Assembly: GCA_016207585.1 (NCBI GenBank)
Contig: JACQPI010000125.1
Coordinates: 1-10,398 of the forward strand
DNA length: 10,398 bases
Source of the DNA: Elusimicrobiota bacterium
GTDB lineage: Bacteria > Elusimicrobiota > Elusimicrobia > UBA1565 > JACRDR01
Direction of reading: 5' to 3'
Shown here: positions 5,861 through 10,398 of the stretch, one piece after another
How positions within the stretch are numbered: the first letter of the stretch is position 1
Layout of the letters: each line of letters starts with the position of its first letter
Position numbers and translations under genes: made by a program
The notes under the pieces: model-generated
Told to the model about the DNA's origin: nothing
The model's input: the letters and a program-made list of their open reading frames with translations, nothing else
Databases searched by the model: none

Positions 5861-7630
5861 ATGATCGAGCGATGGAGCATTATCCCTAGCCCGACCGACC
5901 GCGATCCGCGACGCCATACATTGTTTCTTAAGGCGGATGGCGCGGATATGACGCTCATAGTTCGTAAATTGGGCGCCATGTGCGGTCGTCCGCAAAGAGA
6001 ACGCGGTCGGCCTGAATACAATTTCAGCTTGTATTTGTGGGGGGTGACTCCGCTGGGCCTCCAGCAGGTGGAAAAGCTGCTGGGCTCTTTGTCGACATCA
6101 GAATCTTCCTCGGCCGGGGGTATGGGAGCGCGACCGATTCCCCCGGTTGCCGCCGAGCCCGAACATCTGCCGCCCGACGTCGTTGTTTCCCCCCCGGATC
6201 CTCCTTCGGCCAGCTTGAAGCAAGAAAACGAATTAATCGATTTAACCGATGTCGCGGCGCGGGAGACGCCTTCCACGGTCCCGGCGGGATATGCGCCTGG
6301 CACCGCAGGTACGGAAGTACCTGCGAATTATAATTCGCAGGTACCGCGCGAGGAGAGTAACACCTTGCGCGCGGTGCATCCTCTTCCCGCGGTGCCGTCG
6401 GCCTTCGGACCGCTTTCCTGGAACGCGGCGTTGCCGCTCGAATCGAACGCCACTTTCGATTCGTTGCTGGTGGGCCCTTTCAATCGCTTCGCCCACGCGG
6501 CAGCGATGGCGGTCGTATCCAGCCCGGGCCTGATGTACAATCCGCTGTTTCTTCATGGGGCTCCTGGGGTCGGAAAGACCCATTTGCTCTTCGCTATGGC
6601 TCGCAGCCTGGAGGATCAGGCTCCCCGCGGTCCCGTTTTTTTTACGACCGGGCCGCTCCTGGCCAGAGCGGCGCGCGCGGCTGCCGCGACCGGACATGGC
6701 GAGGAGCTGGAAACTCGGATCGCGCAGGCCAAGGCGTTGTTGATCGACGACGTGCATTTGATGGCCGTATCCGAGTCGAATCGGGAGTCGCTTCAGAAAG
6801 TATTGAAACATTTCTTCGGCGCTTCCAAGGCCGTTGTGATGACCTCGGTCTATCCGCCGCGCGTTTTGGAGTCGCTTGAAGACGCTCTCAAGTTTCAGAT
6901 TGCTTCGGGTTGGGCGGTGGAGATGAAGCTCGCTTCGGGGGATCTGCAGAAGAACGTCGCCGCCGCGGCTTTGATTCGGCTCGGTTTTGAGGCCCAGGAG
7001 GACGACGCGCGGGAGCTCCTCGATAGGCTGGGCGGGGAGTTTTTTGATTTGGGTCGCTGGCTTCGACGATTGGGCGCGCTGCGCGAGATTTTGGCTCGTT
7101 TGGGACAGCAGCCGGCGCTTCGGGAGATTTTTTCATTGCTCTTCGTTCCTCTTGGGGCGCCCAGGATCGTCGCGGCCGACGAAATACGGCAGGCCCTCTC
7201 CCGGTCGCCGGCCCGTCCCTCCGGCGGCGGGGGAGCCTCTCGACGATTGGCCGTTTTTTTCCCGATGGGATATCGAGAATACGCGGTTTTTGCGGTCGAA
7301 CGCCTGCGGGCGCAGACTTTGCAATATAGGATCCCGTTGTCATGGCAGGAGGCGATCCAGCAAGAATACGATCCAGAGCAACTATACGGCGTTCCTTTCG
7401 CGATGGGCGAAGTGTGCGACCAGGCGCGCGCCGAGGCGGCCTTGGTGGTCGGCCCGGTTCCCGGTTCCGGCTTGGCGGATCGTGAGGGTGAACTGCTCCA
7501 TGCGCTTGAACACATCCTCCATGGAGGGGCCGTTCCGTTGGGATGGATCCCATTCGATCGAATCATGGAGGATTCGACGTATTTCCGAGTCCTCTTGGAT
7601 CTCGGCTCCGTGCTGGGACCGCCATCGTGA
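5861..7630 (+). CDS. DnaA-like AAA+ ATPase without a DNA-binding domain, fused to unknown terminal domains
   Basis: A 589-residue protein from the ATG at 5861; a TTG at 5849 is possible. Residues 1 to about 75 form an unrecognised domain. A Pro-rich linker with one repeat copy follows. From about 195 the sequence is close to DnaA domain III: ATFDSLLVGPFNRFAHAAAM, YNPLFLHGAPGVGKTH (Walker A 233-241) and LLIDDVH (Walker B, D296 and D297). It then has MTSVYPP (sensor I region) and a lid. The segment aligned to box VII reads LKFQIASGW, so the arginine finger of DnaA appears to be Gln346. No domain IV helix-turn-helix or DnaA signature is seen; a separate domain of about 130 residues (LAVFFPMGYREY and onward) ends the protein. 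It is therefore unlikely to be a replication initiator. Its neighbours point to a regulatory or motor-linked ATPase. Confidence 0.85.
   Translation: MIERWSIIPSPTDRDPRRHTLFLKADGADMTLIVRKLGAMCGRPQRERGRPEYNFSLYLWGVTPLGLQQVEKLLGSLSTSESSSAGGMGARPIPPVAAEPEHLPPDVVVSPPDPPSASLKQENELIDLTDVAARETPSTVPAGYAPGTAGTEVPANYNSQVPREESNTLRAVHPLPAVPSAFGPLSWNAALPLESNATFDSLLVGPFNRFAHAAAMAVVSSPGLMYNPLFLHGAPGVGKTHLLFAMARSLEDQAPRGPVFFTTGPLLARAARAAAATGHGEELETRIAQAKALLIDDVHLMAVSESNRESLQKVLKHFFGASKAVVMTSVYPPRVLESLEDALKFQIASGWAVEMKLASGDLQKNVAAAALIRLGFEAQEDDARELLDRLGGEFFDLGRWLRRLGALREILARLGQQPALREIFSLLFVPLGAPRIVAADEIRQALSRSPARPSGGGGASRRLAVFFPMGYREYAVFAVERLRAQTLQYRIPLSWQEAIQQEYDPEQLYGVPFAMGEVCDQARAEAALVVGPVPGSGLADREGELLHALEHILHGGAVPLGWIPFDRIMEDSTYFRVLLDLGSVLGPPS
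6281..6391 (+). repeat. Copy of the palindromic repeat interrupted by a 57-bp in-frame insertion
   Basis: Positions 6281-6319 and 6377-6391 together encode PAGYAPGTAGTEV and HPLPA, the same element as in deoC and the gene at 4698, and again in the same phase. Between them, 6320-6376 (57 bp, 19 codons) is extra sequence with its own palindromes. These include ACCGCGCG and CGCGCGGT arms around a short AGG/CCT inner stem (about 6343-6375). The linker of the DnaA-like protein stays open throughout. Confidence 0.85.
6305..6344. repeat. Three-arm inverted repeat with a perfect 28-bp palindrome
   Basis: GCAGGTAC (6305-6312), its complement GTACCTGC (6317-6324) and GCAGGTAC again (6337-6344) form two mutually exclusive hairpins. 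Positions 6317-6344 are a perfect 28-bp palindrome whose centre GAATTATAATTC is strikingly AT-rich for this GC-rich gene. It spans the left edge of the 57-bp insertion, inside the linker of the DnaA-like gene. No regulatory role is evident; it looks like the signature of a nested mobile palindrome. Confidence 0.9.
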
Positions 7631-9519
7631 CTCCTCCAGAAATCAGCGCCGGTCTGGCGGGGATCGCCTTGTTGGTAGGCGGATATTGGTGGGTGAAAAT
7701 GCAGCGTGTCTTGCCGATAGAGCGCCAAGTGTTGCGCGCGCGCGGAGCGGCGCAGGACCTTGCCGATTTGGCGCGTGAGTTATTGAGCTCCCACCGCCTT
7801 CCGTCGGACCCCCGCCTGCTGATGGATATCATCCATCAGGGCGCGCAACGGCTGACGCAGAGGATCCCCGGGATATGTCTGATGGTTTGGAGGAGGGATT
7901 CCGCCGGGACCGAGCTTTGCTATCGTACGGACGCGCCGCAGGAGGCCGAATCGTTGCCGGCGGAGCTACCCGAAGCGGCATGGGACGGCGTTTTTGCGGA
8001 TCCGCAAGGCTCGCAGAGGATCGTTTTGCCGTCGCCGGAAGCTGCCCCGTTGTTCGACAATTTGGCGCGCCTGGGGCATCGGATGATATGCCTTCATGCT
8101 TGGGGGCGGCCCGAGGGGTTGCACGGCGTCGTTTTGGGAGGGGGATTAAACAAAGAGGCCGATGAGAGCGAGCGGATTTGCCAGGCGATCGAGGTGCTGG
8201 CAAGTTACTTCACCTCCGTGACCGATATCGCCGGGAGCCTTTGGGACCTTTACCAGACGCGCCAACGATTGGAGGGCGGCCTATCCGCGATGCACCAGGT
8301 GGCCTCCGCGATCACCGCGCATCCAGACCATCCGGTGGACACGTTGAGCGCCATCGTTTCCATCATCGCCAAGGCCCTGGAAGCGGACTTATGCGCTTTT
8401 CTGCTCTATGATGACAAGGCCGGCGAATTGGTGACGCAGGTGGGGGCCTATGGGCTTTCGGGAGACGAGGGCTCGTTGTACCGACTTCCGATCACCAATG
8501 ACAAGTCGTCGAGCATCCGCGTCTTCCTGACCGGCATGCCGTTCGTGACCGGCGACGCTCAGAGCGATCCGAGGGTCATCTCGCGCTATGCCAAGCTGTG
8601 GCGGTGTCATTCCTTGATCGTCGTACCGCTTTCTCTGAGGGACCGACGTATCGGCGTCATGCGCGTCGGCAGCTTCAAGAAAGACTATTTCACCTCGGAT
8701 CACCTGCAATTGCTCCAGTTGATCGCCGAGGAGGCGGTCGTGCTGGTGGAGAGCGCGCTGCTCACGCGAAAATTGGCCGAAGCCAATCAGAAGCTTTCCG
8801 AGATCAATAAGCTCAAGGATGAATTCGTTTCGACCGCGAGCCACGAATTCAAGACGCCGCTGACGACCGTCAAGGGGTTCTTGACGGTTTTGCTGCAGGG
8901 CGAGGCGGGGCCTCTGACGGAGCAGCAGCGCCGTTTTTTAAAAATATCCCAGTCTGCGACGGACCGGTTGACGGCGCTGGTTTCCGATCTTCTGGATCTC
9001 TCGCGCCTGGAGGCGGGGGTCAGCATGGATTTCGTCCCCGTCTCCTTGGCGCAACTGGCAGAGGAATGCCGGCACGACCACGAGCCCCAGGCCAGGGCAC
9101 GAGCGGTCCACATGGAGGTTTCTTGCCCGCCGAGCCTCCCCCAGGTCCGGGGCGACGCGAAATGGTTGCGGCAGCTTCTGGATAATTTGATTTCGAACGC
9201 CCTAAAATTCACTCCGGCCGGCGGGACCGTGGCGATATTGGGGGAAGAAATGGGGGACGTGGTCCGTGTGACCGTTAAGGATACGGGGGTTGGAATCAAC
9301 GCCGAGGATCAGCAGAGGATTTTTGATAAATTTTACCGGGCCAATAACCGGGATTTGACCAATCCTCCGGGAACCGGCCTGGGGCTGGCGATCGTAAAAT
9401 TTATTATCGACAAGCACGAGGGCCGGGTCTGGGTGGACTCGGAGCCGGGAAAGGGATCGAACTTTCACTTCATTCTTCCCCTCGCCAAGAAGGGGGAGGC
9501 CGTGGAGGAAGTGGTTTGA
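7627..9519 (+). CDS. Membrane-anchored GAF-domain sensor histidine kinase
   Basis: A 630-residue protein if the GTG at 7627 is the start. This gives a 4-nt GTGA overlap with the DnaA-like gene and places a single transmembrane helix (GLAGIALLVGGYWWVKM) right at the N-terminus. An in-frame start at 7543 would overlap more deeply. Residues about 30-200 are a possible sensory region I cannot name. A GAF domain follows at about 215-380. HisKA has FVSTASHEFKTPLT with phospho-acceptor His406. The HATPase domain shows the N box DNLISNALKF (about 519-528), DTGVGI (552), FDKFYR and GTGLGL (582-587). The core is complete, so it should autophosphorylate. No receiver domain or response regulator is encoded nearby. 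The partner could be elsewhere, or the output could involve the co-transcribed PilT or DnaA-like ATPases. Confidence 0.95.
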   Translation: MTPPEISAGLAGIALLVGGYWWVKMQRVLPIERQVLRARGAAQDLADLARELLSSHRLPSDPRLLMDIIHQGAQRLTQRIPGICLMVWRRDSAGTELCYRTDAPQEAESLPAELPEAAWDGVFADPQGSQRIVLPSPEAAPLFDNLARLGHRMICLHAWGRPEGLHGVVLGGGLNKEADESERICQAIEVLASYFTSVTDIAGSLWDLYQTRQRLEGGLSAMHQVASAITAHPDHPVDTLSAIVSIIAKALEADLCAFLLYDDKAGELVTQVGAYGLSGDEGSLYRLPITNDKSSSIRVFLTGMPFVTGDAQSDPRVISRYAKLWRCHSLIVVPLSLRDRRIGVMRVGSFKKDYFTSDHLQLLQLIAEEAVVLVESALLTRKLAEANQKLSEINKLKDEFVSTASHEFKTPLTTVKGFLTVLLQGEAGPLTEQQRRFLKISQSATDRLTALVSDLLDLSRLEAGVSMDFVPVSLAQLAEECRHDHEPQARARAVHMEVSCPPSLPQVRGDAKWLRQLLDNLISNALKFTPAGGTVAILGEEMGDVVRVTVKDTGVGINAEDQQRIFDKFYRANNRDLTNPPGTGLGLAIVKFIIDKHEGRVWVDSEPGKGSNFHFILPLAKKGEAVEEVV

Positions 9520-9542
9520 TCTTACGAGATCGGCCTGGAGCA

Positions 9543-10070
9543 TTAGGATTTTTCGGCAAGCAGCTTGCGAATATCCTGCTCGAGGGATCGCGGGTCGACC
9601 CCTCCGATATATTTGCGAGCGATATTCCCCTTACGGTCGATTAGAAATTTCGTGGGAAGCCCGAAAACCTGGAAATCCTGGATGCTCGCTTCGTCGGCGA
9701 ACGCAATACGCCACGGGATCGCGTTGCGGGTTGCGAACGGGCGCACCGCCGCGGGTCCTGCTTCATCGAGCGAAGCGGCCAACAGTTCGAAGTCCTCTCC
9801 CCGCAGCGCGGCGTGGAGTTTTTTTAGGTCCGGGAGCTCATCGATGCAGGCGGCGCACCACGTGGCCCAGAAATCCAAAAGGACGACCTTGCCCCTGTAT
9901 TGCTGGAGGCTCGCGGTTTGCCCGGAGAGATCCGTGAGCGCGATGGGCGGAGCCGGCCTGGCGACGTTTTCTTGCGTGGAGGTCGTTACGACGGGAAGCA
10001 AGCTCTTGTAGAGCAGGGCCGAAGACAGGATCGCGCCGAGCGCGTACAGTGCAATAGACGAAGGCTTCAT
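9543..10070 (-). CDS. TlpA/ResA-like membrane-anchored thioredoxin-fold protein
   Basis: A 175-residue protein from the ATG at 10070. Residues about 5-28 (SIALYALGAILSSALLYKSLL) are an uncleaved signal anchor, placing the domain outside the membrane. The thioredoxin fold shows the redox site FWATWCAACIDELP (Cys72 and Cys75), the preceding KVVLLDFW strand and a cis-Pro loop FGLPTKFLIDRKG. TlpA/ResA proteins reduce extracytoplasmic disulfides, for example in cytochrome c maturation or for partner oxidoreductases. The partner here is unknown. No ribosome binding site precedes the ATG; an alternative TTG at 10106 lies in the loop of the upstream hairpin and has GGAGGGGG just before it. The gene is convergent with the kinase gene, 23 bp apart. 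Its coupling to the upstream mini-ORF and TetR gene is described separately. Confidence 0.92.
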   Translation of the reverse strand: MKPSSIALYALGAILSSALLYKSLLPVVTTSTQENVARPAPPIALTDLSGQTASLQQYRGKVVLLDFWATWCAACIDELPDLKKLHAALRGEDFELLAASLDEAGPAAVRPFATRNAIPWRIAFADEASIQDFQVFGLPTKFLIDRKGNIARKYIGGVDPRSLEQDIRKLLAEKS

Positions 10071-10086
10071 CGTCGCGTACGCCGAG

Positions 10087-10119
10087 CCGGAGGGGGCCGC
10101 CTGCAACGGCCCCCTCCGG
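10087..10119 (-). promoter_or_regulatory. Strong GC hairpin between the mini-ORF and tlpA-like gene
   Basis: A perfect 13-bp inverted repeat (CCGGAGGGGGCCG and CGGCCCCCTCCGG) with a 7-nt loop (TTGCAGG on the - strand). It starts 11 nt after the stop of the 9-codon ORF and ends 16 nt before the tlpA-like ATG. There is no following T-run. On the - strand it would hide the only SD-like sequence (GGAGGGGG) near the tlpA start region, so it could work as a translational or attenuator-type switch, or as a processing site. Confidence 0.7.
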
Positions 10120-10130
10120 GAGCGGTCCTC

Positions 10131-10160
10131 TTAGCAGCCACAGGGTGTCTTGGGTCCCAT
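10131..10160 (-). CDS. 9-codon ORF (MGPKTPCGC), possible leader peptide
   Basis: On the - strand, AAGGAGGATAACC is followed by an ATG and nine codons (MGPKTPCGC) ending in TAA. The ribosome binding site is the best in the window, and the ATG lies 2 nt after the stop of the tetR-like gene, which suggests coupled translation. It ends with a Cys-Gly-Cys triad. The frame is the same as that of the tlpA-like gene downstream, separated only by this TAA and the hairpin. It could be a leader peptide, a tiny functional peptide, or the true start of tlpA broken by a nonsense codon. Evidence is positional only. Confidence 0.55.
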   Translation of the reverse strand: MGPKTPCGC

Positions 10161-10162
10161 GG

Positions 10163-10398
10163 TTATCCTCCTTTTCTCTTATTTTTGTGCCGGGCGCAGC
10201 CGCGCAACAGCTCGGTCGCTATGCGCCCGACCCGCCTGAAAATTTCCGGGTCTCTGCGCGTTTTGGCCAGCATCACCGTCCCTTCGTAAAGGGCCAAGAC
10301 CGTTTCGGCCCAGGCCTTCGAGTCAAGCGACGCGGATAGGTCTCCCCGCTTCTTGCTGCGCTCCAGAAGATTTTCGAGCCTGGCGGCCCAGTCCGTGA
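10163..10398 (-). CDS. TetR/AcrR-family regulator, C-terminal part
   Basis: The last 78 codons of a gene that enters from the right edge on the - strand. The segment reads WAARLENLLERSKKRGDLSA, then WAETVLALYEGTVMLAKTRRDPEIFRRV, then ATELLRGCARHK. The pattern of an effector-domain helix with an LxxxxxGDL turn, followed by a helix of the form hhxxhEGxhhLAKxxxDxxxhxxh, is characteristic of the C-terminal half of TetR-family repressors. The DNA-binding N-terminus is outside the window, so the assignment is by helix pattern only. Its terminal codons (AAA GGA GGA TAA) double as the ribosome binding site of the next mini-ORF, so the regulator, the mini-ORF and the tlpA-like gene are probably one transcript, with the regulator likely controlling its own operon. 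Confidence 0.75.
   Translation of the reverse strand, partial: TDWAARLENLLERSKKRGDLSASLDSKAWAETVLALYEGTVMLAKTRRDPEIFRRVGRIATELLRGCARHKNKRKGG

Noticed and set aside
5861..7630. Annotation as the chromosomal replication initiator dnaA with a nearby origin
   Set aside because: The DNA-binding domain is absent, the arginine finger seems lost, and I see no cluster of DnaA boxes in the flanking sequence.
9515..9533. Small inverted repeat GATCT-TACG-AGATC between the kinase and tlpA-like genes as a bidirectional terminator
   Set aside because: Only five base pairs and no adjacent T-run on either strand. It is too weak to call.
10131..10160. Mini-ORF as a truncated selenoprotein or recoded gene
   Set aside because: The stop is TAA, not TGA, and the hairpin lacks any recognisable SECIS-like features, so selenocysteine recoding is not supported.

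Overview
The window is GC-rich bacterial DNA with tightly packed genes. It most likely comes from an uncultivated or poorly sampled lineage; nothing here fixes the phylum. Three blocks can be seen.

Block 1 (1 to about 3510, + strand) is the 3' part of a bacterial microcompartment (BMC) operon. In order it encodes the C-terminal end of a BMC-domain shell protein, an RpiB/LacAB-family sugar-phosphate isomerase homologue, two BMC-P (EutN/CcmL) pentamer proteins, a deoxyribose-5-phosphate aldolase (DERA) with a long N-terminal extension, a small Cys-rich zinc-ribbon-like protein, a BMC-H hexamer protein and an 85-residue protein with a EutQ/EutT-like C-terminal motif. DERA plus RpiB with shell genes is the signature of the sugar-phosphate-utilizing (SPU) BMC class. 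The inferred chemistry is cleavage of deoxyribose 5-phosphate to glyceraldehyde 3-phosphate and acetaldehyde inside a shell. No aldehyde dehydrogenase, phosphotransacylase or cofactor-recycling enzyme lies in the window. The RpiB homologue lacks the usual catalytic cysteine.

Block 2 (3513-9519, + strand) begins with a hairpin and a plausible sigma70 promoter, then four closely spaced genes: a PilT-like retraction ATPase, a Pro/Ala-rich protein of unknown function, a DnaA-like AAA+ protein with no DNA-binding domain, and a membrane-anchored GAF-histidine kinase. No response regulator is present. The layout suggests a signalling or motility module built around a PilT-type motor.

Block 3 (9543-10398, - strand) reads tetR-family regulator (3' end only), then a 9-codon ORF (MGPKTPCGC) with a near-ideal ribosome binding site, a 13-bp GC hairpin, and a TlpA/ResA-like membrane-anchored thioredoxin. 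The mini-ORF is in frame with tlpA and separated from it by one TAA.

The most unusual feature crosses blocks 1 and 2. A 60-bp element made of two hairpins, encoding variants of APGGGYAPGTAGKEVHPLPA, recurs in the same reading frame within the disordered linkers of three unrelated proteins: DERA, the Pro-rich protein and the DnaA-like protein. One diverged copy keeps its hairpin through three compensated base-pair changes. The copy in the DnaA-like gene carries a 57-bp in-frame insertion that creates a perfect 28-bp palindrome. This looks like a palindromic element that colonises coding sequence, comparable in principle to the Rickettsia palindromic elements.
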